Assembly: GCA_025934485.1 (NCBI GenBank)
Contig: JAICXX010000031.1
Location: forward strand, 1 to 45,796
DNA: 45,796 nucleotides
Source: Chitinophagaceae bacterium
GTDB lineage: Bacteria > Bacteroidota > Bacteroidia > Chitinophagales > Chitinophagaceae
Reading direction: 5' to 3'
The notes below the pieces were generated by a model, which saw nothing but the letters and a program-made list of their open reading frames with translations, had not been told where the DNA came from and did not search any database. The position numbers and the translations under genes are program-made. Shown piece by piece: positions 1 to 10,000 of the stretch. Every line of letters begins with the position of its first letter. Positions within the stretch are counted from its first letter, which is position 1.

Positions 1-894
1 CACGAGACCCTGGTGTGGGATAAAAAACAGAACAAGTTCCGCAATCTCTGGCGCATGACGCGACGCATCCGGCGCGAAAACTACGATAAGGTCATCAACG
101 TGCAACGATTTGCGGCAACGGGGATCCTCACGGCTTTTTCGGGTGCGAAGGAAACCATCGGGTTCGACAAGAATCCGCTGAGCCGTTTTTTTACGCGCCG
201 TATCCCGCATGTGATCAGTGCCCATGTAGAACCCGGCAAGATACCCACCGGTCCTACCATCCACGAAGTCGAGCGGAACCAGGCGCTGATCGCGGCGTTT
301 ACGGATAAGCAACCGGCCCGGCCGCGGCTCTATCCCACGGCTGCCGATGTACAGAAGGTCGCGTCCTATAAAGATCGACCCTATATCACTATCTCGCCCG
401 CGAGCGTATGGTTTACGAAACAATTTCCCGCCGGCCAGTGGGCGAGCTTTATCCACGCGTTGTCGGCGGCGCAGACACCCCCGAACATATACCTGCTGGG
501 CGCACCCGGCGACCGCGAGCTTGGTGACAGCATCATGGCCATGGCCACAACCACCAACATCGTCAATCTCGCCGGCGAGCTGAGCTTCCTCCAGAGTGCC
601 GCGCTGATGAAGGGCGCCGTTATGAACTTTGTCAACGACAGTGCACCCATGCACTTCGCGTCGGCCCTCAACGCCCCGGTGACGGCCGTCTATTGCTCGA
701 CGATACCCGGGTTTGGGTTTGGACCGCTCGCCGACGATAGCCATGTCGTCGAGATCGAAACGCCATTGAGCTGCCGGCCTTGCGGACTGCATGGTTATAA
801 GGCCTGTCCGCAGGGGCATTTCAACTGCGCCCGGAAGATCGGGGACAGCCAGTTGCTGGCGACGCTCGCGAATCAAAACCCTGCCACGTCCTGA
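1..894 (+). CDS. Glycosyltransferase family 9 (heptosyltransferase-like), 5' end missing
   Basis: The reading frame is open from base 1, so the N-terminus lies outside the window; 297 codons plus stop remain. The visible part has the C-terminal Rossmann half of GT9 enzymes: the strand-loop [15 protein letters not shown], a conserved LLGAPGD segment, and the nucleotide-sugar region around [20 protein letters not shown] Cys-rich tail ([15 protein letters not shown]) is also common in this family. GT9 enzymes transfer ADP-heptose or related sugars to lipopolysaccharide core or other envelope glycans on the cytoplasmic face of the inner membrane. The acceptor cannot be told from sequence. The next gene starts about 120 bases downstream on the same strand and has an unrelated role. 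Confidence 0.85.
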   Translation, partial: HETLVWDKKQNKFRNLWRMTRRIRRENYDKVINVQRFAATGILTAFSGAKETIGFDKNPLSRFFTRRIPHVISAHVEPGKIPTGPTIHEVERNQALIAAFTDKQPARPRLYPTAADVQKVASYKDRPYITISPASVWFTKQFPAGQWASFIHALSAAQTPPNIYLLGAPGDRELGDSIMAMATTTNIVNLAGELSFLQSAALMKGAVMNFVNDSAPMHFASALNAPVTAVYCSTIPGFGFGPLADDSHVVEIETPLSCRPCGLHGYKACPQGHFNCARKIGDSQLLATLANQNPATS

Positions 895-1012
895 GCCGCC
901 GATCAACGGCGATGCACCCGCACGGGCGACCGCAAATCCTCGGGCATTCCGGCCTCATTTCTTTAACTTCGCGCATTGCGGCCCCTCGCAAGGATCAGGG
1001 CGGCGACCGATT

Positions 1013-2434
1013 ATGGATATCAACTGCTCAGAAAAAGAACGTTTCGTCTTCGAAAAGATCGCCCGTGCCGCCGCTGCCCTGGGAACGCAAGCCTATTTGA
1101 TCGGCGGTTTCGTCCGGGATAAACTTATAGGTCGTCCTACCAAAGACGCCGATATCGTCTGCGCCGGCGATGGCATCGCGCTGGCGCGTAAAGTGGCGGA
1201 AAACCTCTCGCCAAAACCCGCAGTAGCCTGGTTCAAGAATTTCGGAACCGCGCAGATCAAATGGAATGATTGGGAGATCGAATTCGTGGGCGCCCGCAAA
1301 GAATCCTACCGGGACGAGTCGCGCAAACCGGACGTGGAGCCCGGCACCATCGAAGACGACCAGCTGCGCCGTGATTTCACGATCAACGCCATGGCCATCA
1401 GTCTCAACGATGCGGATTATGGGACCCTCATCGATCCTTTCGACGGACGTAGTGACCTGGAGAAAAAGCTGATCCGGACACCGCTGGACCCCTTGAGGAC
1501 CTTCAGTGATGACCCGCTCAGGATGCTCCGCGCCATCCGTTTTGCCACACAGTTAGGCTTCTCGATCGTGGACCCGGCGATCAAAGCGATCACCGAGGAC
1601 GCCCACCGCATAAAGATCGTTTCGCAGGAGCGGATCACCGATGAGCTGAATAAGATCATCATGACCGCAAAACCCAGCGTGGGGTTCGACCTGCTGTATA
1701 AGACCGGATTACTGAAGATCATTTTTCCGCAAATGGTCGATCTTGCGGGCGCGGAATACGTCGATGGGATGGGGCATAAGGACAATTTCTATCATACCCT
1801 TCAGGTGCTGGACAATATCGTGCCGAACACGGACGACCTGTGGCTGCGCTGGGCGGCGATCCTGCATGACATCGGGAAACCGGCGACAAAGAAATTCGAG
1901 CAAGGGCATGGCTGGACCTTTCATGGCCATGAAGTGGTGGGTAGTCGCATGGTTCCCAAGATCTTCAATAAACTGAAGCTGCCGCTCAACGAGAAAATGA
2001 AGTTCGTCCAGAAGCTGGTGGAATACCATTTGCGTCCGATAAGCCTGACCAAAGAGAATATTACGGATTCGGCCATTCGCCGCCTGCTTTTCGATGCCGG
2101 TGACGATATCGACGCATTGATGACGCTTTGCGAAGCCGACATCACTTCTAAGAATAAGATCAAGGTCAGGCGCTATCTGGATAATTTTGAACTGGTTCGC
2201 CAGCGTTTGAAAGAAGTGGAGGACAAGGATCGCATCCGTAACTGGCAGCCACCCGTCACCGGCGAGCTGATCATGGCGACCTTCAACCTGCCGCCGGGCC
2301 GCATCGTCGGCGAGATCAAAAACGCCATCCGCGAGGCCATTCTGGACGGGGAGATCGAAAATAACTATGATGCTGCCTCTGCGTTTATGTTGAAAAAAGC
2401 CGCCGAACTTGGCTTGCCGGCGCCTCGGAGCTAA
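1013..2434 (+). CDS. CCA tRNA nucleotidyltransferase / poly(A) polymerase family with HD domain
   Basis: This 473-aa protein belongs to the class II nucleotidyltransferases that add or repair the CCA end of tRNA in the cytoplasm. The catalytic head shows GGFVRD (residues 31-36) and the metal-binding pair D45-A-D47, followed by the typical [10 protein letters not shown] motif. An HD phosphohydrolase domain follows, with [10 protein letters not shown] giving the HD pair, and the length fits bacterial CCA enzymes fused to HD. The open frame extends upstream to 791, but that part overlaps the preceding gene and has no family similarity, so I start at the ATG at 1013 ([11 protein letters not shown]). 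A weak -7-like box, TAACTTCG at 964-971, lies upstream. Family identity is sure; CCA addition versus polyadenylation is inferred. Confidence 0.9.
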   Translation: MDINCSEKERFVFEKIARAAAALGTQAYLIGGFVRDKLIGRPTKDADIVCAGDGIALARKVAENLSPKPAVAWFKNFGTAQIKWNDWEIEFVGARKESYRDESRKPDVEPGTIEDDQLRRDFTINAMAISLNDADYGTLIDPFDGRSDLEKKLIRTPLDPLRTFSDDPLRMLRAIRFATQLGFSIVDPAIKAITEDAHRIKIVSQERITDELNKIIMTAKPSVGFDLLYKTGLLKIIFPQMVDLAGAEYVDGMGHKDNFYHTLQVLDNIVPNTDDLWLRWAAILHDIGKPATKKFEQGHGWTFHGHEVVGSRMVPKIFNKLKLPLNEKMKFVQKLVEYHLRPISLTKENITDSAIRRLLFDAGDDIDALMTLCEADITSKNKIKVRRYLDNFELVRQRLKEVEDKDRIRNWQPPVTGELIMATFNLPPGRIVGEIKNAIREAILDGEIENNYDAASAFMLKKAAELGLPAPRS

Positions 2435-2488
2435 ACCGCCAAAATTCTTGAATTTATGTATCTTGTGACCTTAAACTGAATTGTAGCC

Positions 2489-3082
2489 ATGGCGATATTG
2501 AAATTTCGGGTGTATTTCGAGGAAGACGATAGTATTTACAGAGATGTGGCGGTAAAGCATACACAAACTTTTCTGCAACTGCATCAGGTGATCCTGAAAG
2601 CCTATGAATTCGACAGCAAGCACCAGGCCACCTTCTACCGCAGCAACGATCACTGGCAGCGTGGCCGGGAGATCTCGCTGGAGAAGTACGATAAACCCTA
2701 TAAGGTCGCACCCTTACTCATGGCGGATACGGTGATCCGCAGCGAGATCTTCGACCCCAATCAGAAATTCGTCTATGTCTACGATTTTGTGAAGAACTGG
2801 AGCTTCCTGGTCGAGCTGATCAATGTCGCCAAGGAAGATTCCTCGAAACTGGACTATCCCGCCGTGGTCAAGGTCGAAGGGATCGCGCCGTCGCAATACG
2901 GCACCAAAGGTCTCGTGGGGGACAAGCTCACGGAGATAGAGGAGAAATATGATCTCACCAAAGGCACCGAAGGTTTTGGCGTTGAGGGTGAAGTAGGAGA
3001 GTCCGAGGAGGGGGAAGAAGAAGCCGGTGAAGGCGGCGAAGGCGGCGAAGGCGGCGAAAGCACAGAAGAAGAAATACTCTGA
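2489..3082 (+). CDS. PRiA4_ORF3-like (IS1096 passenger TnpR-type) protein
   Basis: A 197-aa soluble protein resembling the plasmid pRiA4b ORF-3 family, which some pipelines name IS1096 element passenger TnpR. That name is historical: no transposase or inverted repeats lie around it. The core (about residues 1-140) has the family pattern of a beta-rich start (ILKFRVYFEED), a LHQVILKAYEFD helix and the FVYVYDFVKNWSFLVELI segment. The last 35 residues are very acidic, ending in repeated Glu-Gly-Gly units from a 9-bp tandem repeat, and are probably disordered. It sits 3 nt before miaA and is likely co-transcribed with it. Function is unknown. Confidence 0.75.
   Translation: MAILKFRVYFEEDDSIYRDVAVKHTQTFLQLHQVILKAYEFDSKHQATFYRSNDHWQRGREISLEKYDKPYKVAPLLMADTVIRSEIFDPNQKFVYVYDFVKNWSFLVELINVAKEDSSKLDYPAVVKVEGIAPSQYGTKGLVGDKLTEIEEKYDLTKGTEGFGVEGEVGESEEGEEEAGEGGEGGEGGESTEEEIL
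3029..3055 (+). repeat. 9-bp tandem repeat coding for Glu-Gly-Gly
   Basis: Three perfect copies of GAAGGCGGC lie in frame in the 3' end of the PRiA4-like gene, followed by a partial copy. They extend its acidic tail by EGG units. Such in-frame repeats can change length by replication slippage without breaking the frame. Confidence 0.85.
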
Positions 3083-3085
3083 TCA

Positions 3086-3973
3086 ATGGCGGGCACTGTA
3101 ATCATCGTCGTCGGGCCGACAGCAGTAGGCAAAACCGCCGCCGCGATCCGGCTGGCTCAAAAGCTCGGCACCCGCATCATCTCGGCCGACTCGCGGCAAT
3201 GTTATCGGGAGCTGGATATCGGCGTGGCCAAACCGACGCCGCAGGAACTGGAGACCGTTCCCCATTACTTTATTAACTCACATTCGATCGCCGAGGAGGT
3301 CAATGCCGCCACGTTCGAAGGACTGGCCCTGCAATGGACCTCCGAGATCTTTCAAACATCTCCGGTGGCCGTCATGGTAGGTGGAACCGGATTGTATATT
3401 CGCGCCTTTACGGATGGGCTCGATGCCATTCCCCCCGTGGACGGATCGATCCGTGCTCATATCCGTGATCACTATGAAGAGCACGGTCTTGCCTGGCTGC
3501 AAAGCGAGATAGAGAAATACGATCCCGATTACTATAATAAAGGAGAGATACTCAATCCGCAGCGGCTCATGCGGGCGCTGGAAGTGCGGATGAGCACCGG
3601 ACAATCCATTCTGAGCTTTCAAAACCGGGAGCCGCAGACCCGGCCTTTCCAGGTGAAGATCATCGGCCTGAACCTGCCGCGCGAGCAGCTCAATCAGCGG
3701 ATACACACGCGGGTCGACCAAATGATGAAGGACGGGCTCCTCGCCGAAGCCGAACGCCTCCTCCCATACCGGCATCACAATGCGCTGCAGACGGTGGGGT
3801 ATAAGGAGCTGTTCCATTATTTTGACGAGGGAGGCAAGGAAACCCTCGATCAGGCCATTACGGCGATCAAGAACAATACCCGGCAATACGCCAAACGGCA
3901 GCTCACGTGGTTCCAAAGGGATCTTTCGATCCGCTGGACCGACCCATCCACCCCCCTCGAGACGTTGATCTGA
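3086..3973 (+). CDS. miaA: tRNA dimethylallyltransferase MiaA
   Basis: A 295-aa cytoplasmic enzyme that transfers a dimethylallyl group from DMAPP to N6 of A37 in tRNAs reading UNN codons. The P-loop GPTAVGKT is at residues 10-17. It is followed by the family motifs DSRQCYRELDIGVAKP and VGGTGLYIRAFTDGL, and by NPQRLMRALEV with the tRNA-contacting region. The C-terminal KNNTRQYAKRQLTWF is the diagnostic end of MiaA. Length is normal for the family. It starts at the ATG 3 nt after the PRiA4-like stop codon, so the two genes probably share a transcript. Confidence 0.96.
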   Translation: MAGTVIIVVGPTAVGKTAAAIRLAQKLGTRIISADSRQCYRELDIGVAKPTPQELETVPHYFINSHSIAEEVNAATFEGLALQWTSEIFQTSPVAVMVGGTGLYIRAFTDGLDAIPPVDGSIRAHIRDHYEEHGLAWLQSEIEKYDPDYYNKGEILNPQRLMRALEVRMSTGQSILSFQNREPQTRPFQVKIIGLNLPREQLNQRIHTRVDQMMKDGLLAEAERLLPYRHHNALQTVGYKELFHYFDEGGKETLDQAITAIKNNTRQYAKRQLTWFQRDLSIRWTDPSTPLETLI

Positions 3974-4062
3974 TCACGCCGCCCCGTCACCCGCGCCATC
4001 CGCCCTCGTCTCCCGGTCCCTCCCCCGGGCGATCCACCCCACACGCCCCAGCCCTGTCAATG

Positions 4063-4087
4063 CCCACCCGCCCCATGCAACCCGCCC
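4063..4087 (-). other. G-quadruplex candidate in a C-rich spacer
   Basis: The spacer 3974-4182 between miaA and the GH1 gene has no convincing gene and is strongly strand-biased, with many C-runs on the plus strand. Read on the minus strand, 4063-4087 gives GGG-C-GGG-N6-GGGG-C-GGG-T-GGG, which satisfies the usual G3+N1-7 quadruplex rule. More G-runs lie on both sides (about 3980-4110). Any RNA copied rightward would be C-rich, so a quadruplex could form only in the minus DNA strand or in antisense RNA. Confidence 0.5.
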
Positions 4088-4182
4088 TCACGCGCCCCCG
4101 GCCCCAAAAAAACATAACCCAATCTTAATATGCATTTTAGACCCTTTGGCTAAAATTTGCGGCTTAAAAGTTCCAGCGGCCG

Positions 4183-5535
4183 ATGGACCAACTGTATAAA
4201 CTGAATGCCAAAGAGTTCGGCGACGATTTTTTATGGGGAGTAGCTATGGCCGCCGTTCAGAACGAGGGGGCCTGGAACAGTTACGGGAAAGGTCCGTCGA
4301 TCTGGGACACCTTTTCGCGCCGCCAGGGCAAGATCAAGGGCGGCGGCAAGCCGATGGTGGCCTGCGATTTCTATCACCGGTACAAAGACGATATTCTCCT
4401 GGCCAAGGCGCTCGGCTTTACGGTCTTCCGGTTTTCGCTTTCCTGGGCCCGCATTTTACCTGAGGGTGTGGGTAGGGTCAACAGAGAAGGTCTTACCTTT
4501 TATCATAAGGTGATCGAAGAATGTCTGAAACTGGGGATGATCCCCTACGTTACCCTTTATCATTGGGACCTGCCGATGGCGCTGGAGAAGGAAGGCGGGT
4601 GGACGAGCCATCTGATGCTTCGGTGGTTTACGCGGTTTGCCACGCTCTGCGCTACGGAATTCGGGCCCACGGTGAAGAACTGGATCGTGCTGAACGAGCC
4701 CTTTGGGTTTACGAGTCTGGGTTATATGCTAGGCAGGCATGCCCCCGGTCGCATGGGCTTGTCAAATTTCCTGCCGGCGATCCATCATGCTGCGCTGGCC
4801 CAGGCGGAAGGCGGGCGCATCTTACGGCAGCATGTACCGGACGCGCATATCGGGACCACCTTTTCCTGTTCGGAGATCATCCCCTACACAAACTCTGCCG
4901 AGGACATTGCAGCCGCGAAACGCATGGACATCCTCATGAACCGCCTGTTCATAGAACCCGCTCTCGGCCGCGGCTATCCGCGGGAAGACTTCAAATTCCT
5001 CGAACGCCTCGAACTCCATAACCGCTCGTGGAAATATACCGAAAGGATGACCTTCAATTTCGACTTCATCGGTATCCAGAACTATTTTCCGGTGGTGATC
5101 CGTTACAATCCCCTGATCCCCATCGTTCAGGCTTCCGAGGTCCGCGCTCCGGGCCGCGGCGTGCCGCACACCGCCATGGGATGGGAGATCAACCCGGATA
5201 GTTTCTATCGCATCCTCAAACGCTTCTGGCTATATGGCGGTGTCAAAGAGATTATTGTCAGCGAAAGCGGCGCCGCCTTTAAAGACGAGGTCGTAGGCGG
5301 CATCGTCGACGACCAGCCCCGCGTCGACTACTACCAGCAATACTTGCTCGCCCTGCTCAGGGCCAGGAAAGAAGGTGTCAATATCAAAGGCTTTTTCGCC
5401 TGGACGCTGATGGACAATTTCGAATGGGCCGAAGGCTACAAGGCCCGTTTTGGACTCATCCACGTGGATTTCGAGACGCAATTACGCACGATCAAACGTT
5501 CCGGTTACTGGTTTCGCGACTGGTTGAACGGATAG
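4183..5535 (+). CDS. Glycoside hydrolase family 1 (beta-glucosidase-like)
   Basis: A 450-aa GH1 (beta/alpha)8-barrel. GH1 enzymes are retaining exo-glycosidases (beta-glucosidase, beta-galactosidase, beta-fucosidase). The acid/base Glu172 lies in VLNEP and the nucleophile Glu361 in VSESG, where most family members have TENG. Other barrel landmarks are FLWGVAMAAVQNEGAW near the N-terminus, FRFSLSWARILPEG, YHWDLP and the late WTLMDNFEWAEGY aglycone-site strand. There is no signal peptide, so it should act in the cytoplasm on imported oligosaccharides or glycosides. It appears to be a lone gene: 209 bases separate it from miaA and 234 from the ROK gene. Substrate is not predictable. Confidence 0.93.
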   Translation: MDQLYKLNAKEFGDDFLWGVAMAAVQNEGAWNSYGKGPSIWDTFSRRQGKIKGGGKPMVACDFYHRYKDDILLAKALGFTVFRFSLSWARILPEGVGRVNREGLTFYHKVIEECLKLGMIPYVTLYHWDLPMALEKEGGWTSHLMLRWFTRFATLCATEFGPTVKNWIVLNEPFGFTSLGYMLGRHAPGRMGLSNFLPAIHHAALAQAEGGRILRQHVPDAHIGTTFSCSEIIPYTNSAEDIAAAKRMDILMNRLFIEPALGRGYPREDFKFLERLELHNRSWKYTERMTFNFDFIGIQNYFPVVIRYNPLIPIVQASEVRAPGRGVPHTAMGWEINPDSFYRILKRFWLYGGVKEIIVSESGAAFKDEVVGGIVDDQPRVDYYQQYLLALLRARKEGVNIKGFFAWTLMDNFEWAEGYKARFGLIHVDFETQLRTIKRSGYWFRDWLNG

Positions 5536-5582
5536 AATAACTAAATTTTAGCTGCAATTTTTCCTGTTTCATAAGAAATTTT

Positions 5583-5612
5583 TAAGACGCTGAACTGGTT
5601 TCTTGCGTCTTA
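5583..5612. repeat. 8-bp inverted repeat downstream of the GH1 gene
   Basis: TAAGACGC and GCGTCTTA form a perfect inverted repeat separated by 14 bases. It lies 47 bases after the GH1 stop codon. There is no T-run on the plus side, so it is not a classical terminator for GH1. It could be a weak hairpin or a protein site. Confidence 0.4.
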
Positions 5613-5664
5613 TAATGCGCGCAACTTACTCAAGGTCAATGGTTCATTGATTTAGTATATTATT

Positions 5665-5682
5665 TAACTAATCCTAACTAAT
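5665..5682. promoter_or_regulatory. Direct repeat TAACTAAT with 10-bp period upstream of the ROK gene
   Basis: Two perfect copies of TAACTAAT are separated by CC, so they recur every 10 bp, on the same face of the helix. They lie about 90 bases before the ROK start codon in an AT-rich spacer. A -7-like box, TAACTTTA (5725-5732, one mismatch to TAnnTTTG), follows. The placement fits a regulator-binding site, perhaps for the ROK protein itself, but this is inference. Confidence 0.4.
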
Positions 5683-5769
5683 TAAAAATATTAACAACTT
5701 CATAATATTTTTATAAAAGTTTTTTAACTTTATCGGAGACAAGCGCAAAGGTTAACACCAATAACAGCC

Positions 5770-6948
5770 ATGAGCGAAAAAAACTTGCTTTACAAAGGGA
5801 AGATCATTAAACAGTTGTACTTCGCAAGTTCCTTGTCCTGTTCAGACATCAGTACATTGATCGATACCAGTTTGCCCGTGACGACCAGGATGATAAATGA
5901 GCTTGTAAAAGAAAACGATGTCCTGGAGACCGGGTTAGCTCCTTCCAGGGGTGGTAGGAGACCGCAGCTATATGCGCTGAGGCCGGATCGGATGTATACG
6001 GTGGCTGTTGCGATGGACCAGCATTTTACGCGGATAGTTATTACGGATATGTTACGTCAGCCCGTTTCGCGGCTGGAAAAGGTGGAACTTCATCTGGCTA
6101 GAAATGCCGATGCTTTGGAAATGCTCGCCCAAAAGCTGGACGATCACATCGGAAGAACGGGGATCGAAAAGGAAAGGATCGCGGGGATCGGCATCGGTAT
6201 GCCCGGCTTTGTAGATTCCAGGAAGGGCCTCAATTATTCTTTTCTTTCGTCCGGCGAGATAAGCATTACTGAGTATATACAGGAACGCGTGGGCGTTCCC
6301 ACTTTCATAGAAAATGATTCGAGCCTTATCGCCCTCGCCGAACTGAGCTTTGGCGCTGCACGGAATAAAAAAAGCGCGATGGTCGTGAACCTTAGTTGGG
6401 GAATCGGCCTTGGTCTTATCCTGAACGGCAAATTGTTCAGAGGATACAATGGGTTTGCAGGTGAGTTTAGCCATCTGCCACTGTTCTCGAACGATAAACT
6501 TTGCTCCTGCGGAAAAATGGGTTGCCTGGAGACTGAAGCATCACTGGTCGTCGTTGTAGACAAAGCATTGGAGGGGGTCCGCAACGGCCGTGTGACCATG
6601 ATGAAAGAGGAAATGCTGGAAGACAATCTCGACAGCGCGTCTTACGCCGTTATCCAGGCCGCCAGTAAAGGCGACAAATTTGCTGTTGAACTCTTATCCG
6701 AATCCGGCTATAATATTGGCCGGGGCGTTGCTATCCTTATTCACCTACTTAACCCGGAAACCATTGTATTGGGCGGCCGTGGTGCTGCTGCCGGTAAGAT
6801 CTGGCAGACGCCTATTCAACAAGCGTTGAATGAGCATTGCATCCCGCGGTTGGCCGGAAATACGCAGATCGAAGTTAGTGCGTTAGGTTATGATGCGGAA
6901 TTGATTGGCGCGGCTGCATTGGTCATGGACAACTCACTGGTCACTTAG
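5770..6948 (+). CDS. ROK-family transcriptional repressor (NagC/XylR-like)
   Basis: A 392-aa protein with an N-terminal winged helix-turn-helix (about residues 8-60, including SCSDISTLIDTSLPVTTRMINEL) and a C-terminal ROK sugar-kinase-like domain. The ROK zinc cluster appears as H235 followed by CSCGKMGC (245-252), and the kinase-type Asp183 lies in ENDSS. The first phosphate loop, normally rich in Gly (as in GGTK), reads AMDQHFTRI, which points to a sensor or repressor rather than an active kinase. Such proteins bind a sugar or sugar phosphate and leave DNA. It lies 53 bases upstream of the SusC gene on the same strand, so it probably controls the uptake operon. Confidence 0.88.
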   Translation: MSEKNLLYKGKIIKQLYFASSLSCSDISTLIDTSLPVTTRMINELVKENDVLETGLAPSRGGRRPQLYALRPDRMYTVAVAMDQHFTRIVITDMLRQPVSRLEKVELHLARNADALEMLAQKLDDHIGRTGIEKERIAGIGIGMPGFVDSRKGLNYSFLSSGEISITEYIQERVGVPTFIENDSSLIALAELSFGAARNKKSAMVVNLSWGIGLGLILNGKLFRGYNGFAGEFSHLPLFSNDKLCSCGKMGCLETEASLVVVVDKALEGVRNGRVTMMKEEMLEDNLDSASYAVIQAASKGDKFAVELLSESGYNIGRGVAILIHLLNPETIVLGGRGAAAGKIWQTPIQQALNEHCIPRLAGNTQIEVSALGYDAELIGAAALVMDNSLVT

Positions 6949-7001
6949 CGTTTATATTCATTTTTCTTAACACACACATTTAAAATCAAAACACACTGCT
7001 C

Positions 7002-10000
7002 ATGAAACGAACACTCAAGCCATTGTTCGCATTTGCGATGCTATCGCTCGCCTTTTTGCTGCTTGGGCTATCCGTAAATGCCCAGGAGAAAAGGTTGATC
7101 ACCGGCGTGGTACGCGATACCTCCGGTCTCCCTGTTCCAGGTGTCACGGTCAAGGTCAAAGGGGGGGCTGCCAATACGGGCACGATCACCGATGAGACCG
7201 GCGGCTTTTCTCTCCACGCATCTCCGGGACAAACACTGGTTTTCTCCTCTATTGGTTATGTAACCAAAGAAGCCACGGTTGGCGCCGGAGGCAATGTCTC
7301 CGTACTGTTGGACAAGAACAGCAGTGCCCTCGGCGAGGTCGTCGTTACCGGTTTCGGTGGACGCACGAATACCCGGAAACTCTCCTATTCCGTTACGGAG
7401 GTAAAAGGGAGCGAGTTGGTCGCTGCCAACAACTCCAATATCGGCGATGCCCTGCAAGGAAAAGTAGCAGGTGTGACGATCTCGCAGGGGACCGGCGGTC
7501 CTTCTTCGAGCTCGCGTATCCAGATCCGCGGTAACGCCCGGTTATCGGGCAACACGGAGCCGCTGGTGGTTCTCGATGGTATCCTGCTTCAACCCTCGAC
7601 TACCGGCGCCGACTCGTGGGGCACGGGTGCCGACTTTGGTAATATCGTCAAGGATCTGAACCCGGACGATTACGAAAGCATTACGGTGCTCAAGGGCGCC
7701 GCCGCAACTGCAGTTTATGGTGAAATGGGTCTGAACGGTGTTCTGCTCATCACCACCAAAAAAGGCCATGCGCGCAAGGGACTGGGTGTTACGTATAACC
7801 AAACGGTCTCTATCGATCACGCCTATAAGTTCCTCGATCTCCAGAATCAATTCGGTGGTGGTCTGAGCCCCACCTTTGCTACCGATGCGCAAGGCAACCG
7901 CCTGGTGGACAATACGGCTACCCCTTATGTCAACCCTAACGGTGGTTATTCCTACGGACCTGCTTTCGACGGCAAACCTGTAAAGGACATCGACGGCCGG
8001 ATCATTCCCTGGAAGGCGAACAACCCCCTGAAGGATTTCTTCAAGGATGGCCAGTATATCAACTCCAACGTAGCAGTCGAAGGCGGTAACGAGAACGGCA
8101 ATTTCCGCGCGTCCTGGACCAACCTCTGGAATACCAGCGTGGTGCCGAACAACAGCCTGAACAAGAATGCCTTTACGTTGCATGCATCGCAAAAATTGTC
8201 CAGCGTCCTGAGTCTGGATGTCAGCGGCAACTATACCAGCACAAAGGTTATCAACCCCGTTCAGCAAGGTGGCGGCGGTGATATCCAGAGTCTGGGTGGC
8301 AACGGTAACCCGGTGCAGGACTTCGTTTACCTGGCTTCCCGCGGCGCCGATATCAATTACTACAATCATAACTATATCGCAGCAAACGGTGGTTTGAAAC
8401 ACGGTCTGGCGAACGACCCCTATTTGCTGGCCGCTTCCATCTGGCCGATGTATCAGAACAACAATATCCGGAATGAGAATGTGTTGCTGGCGGACGTGGA
8501 TCTGAATGCCAAGATCTTGCCCTGGCTCACCGGTTTGGTCCGCGCCAACGTGCAGAACTATAACGACGAGACGCAGCTGAAATACAATGGGATAGGCAAC
8601 AATTTCTCCGGCGGCTCCTATGAGCTCATCGAGAGTGATTACAGGAAAACCCGTTTCCAGGGTTTGTTGACGGCCAACCGCCAATTCGGCGAAGATCTTG
8701 TACTAAACGTCTCCGTAGGTGGCGAAACGGACCGCTGGCAGCTTGGTGATATTACCGATGCCAAAACCGTTGGCGGGCTGCAAACCCCGAGCCTGTACTT
8801 TATTTCCAACTCCGTAAGTGCGCCGACGATCACGCAAACCTACAATCCCACCTACCGGACTGATGCCCTTTTGACTTACGGCGATCTTACCTGGAAGGAT
8901 ATGTTGACATTCAACTTCAGCCTCCGGAACGACTGGTCCTCTTCGCTGACCTATGCAGATGGGCATGGTCATTATAGCTATGCTTATCCCAGTTTGGGTC
9001 TGGCCTGGGTATTCACCGAACTCCCAGCCTTCAAGAACCGAAATTCTATCCTCAGCTATGGCAAATTGAGGGGAAGCCTTGGCTGGGCAGGGTATGATGC
9101 CGGTCCATATCTGACTAACCAATATGGCAACTATGGTTCCGTGGGAACATTCTATGGTGCCAGTGGCAACCAGACACTGTATAGTTTTTCGGATGGTCAG
9201 GGTAACTACAACACTACGCTCGGCAATCAGAACCTCAAGAACGAGCTGGCCCGTGAGCTCGAGTTCGGCGCCGATATACGGTTCTTCAACAACCGGCTGG
9301 GTTTGGATGCCGCCTGGTACAAAAAGAATTCCTTTAACCAGATCATTTCGCTGCCTGCGGACCAGGAATCGGGTATCTCTTCGCGTTATATCAACGCGGG
9401 TAATATCCAAAACGAGGGTATCGAGCTGTTGCTGAATGCGACTCCGGTCCAGACCAAGAATTTCAACTGGAATTTCACGATCAACTTTACGCGTAACGTC
9501 AACAAGGTCATTGCGCTTTATCCCGGTGTGCAGAACTATCAGCTTCAGCTGGCCTTTGGTGCCGACGCCGCAGCTTATGCCGTTGCCGGACAACAGTATG
9601 GTCTTGTCACCACGGGTTATGGGTATGCGAAATACGTAGGTAAGAATGCCGCCGCCACGGGTCAAAAGGTATTGGGTCTGGCGCCCTACGGGACTACCGC
9701 CAATGCATATACCTATATGCGTGAGAGCGATTATAGACCCGGCACGCAGGATACGCTCGGTACCATCATGCCGAAATTCCTGTGGGGAACCTACCAAACC
9801 TTTACCTATAAGAACTTCACCCTCGGTATCCAGGTCGACTCCAAAGTGGGTGGTCTGATGGCTTCCGCTACGGACCAGTACGGTTCCGAGACCGGTTCGC
9901 TCAAGAATTCGCTCCACGGCCGTAACGCGGCATTGGGTGGTTTGACCTATACCAACGGTACGCAAACAAAAGACGATGGCATCATTCCGAACGGCGTATT

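Noticed and set aside
2459-2466. Promoter -7 box TATCTTGT before the PRiA4-like gene
   Set aside because: It has one mismatch and no TTTG box at 19-21 bp upstream, so I did not list it as a promoter.
2489-3082. Transposon passenger identity suggested by the family name IS1096 TnpR
   Set aside because: No transposase, terminal inverted repeats or target duplication was found nearby; the name is inherited from family annotation.
3907-4128. A 73-codon plus-strand frame in the C-rich spacer
   Set aside because: Its product is mostly Pro with no domain, it overlaps the end of miaA, and composition explains the open frame.
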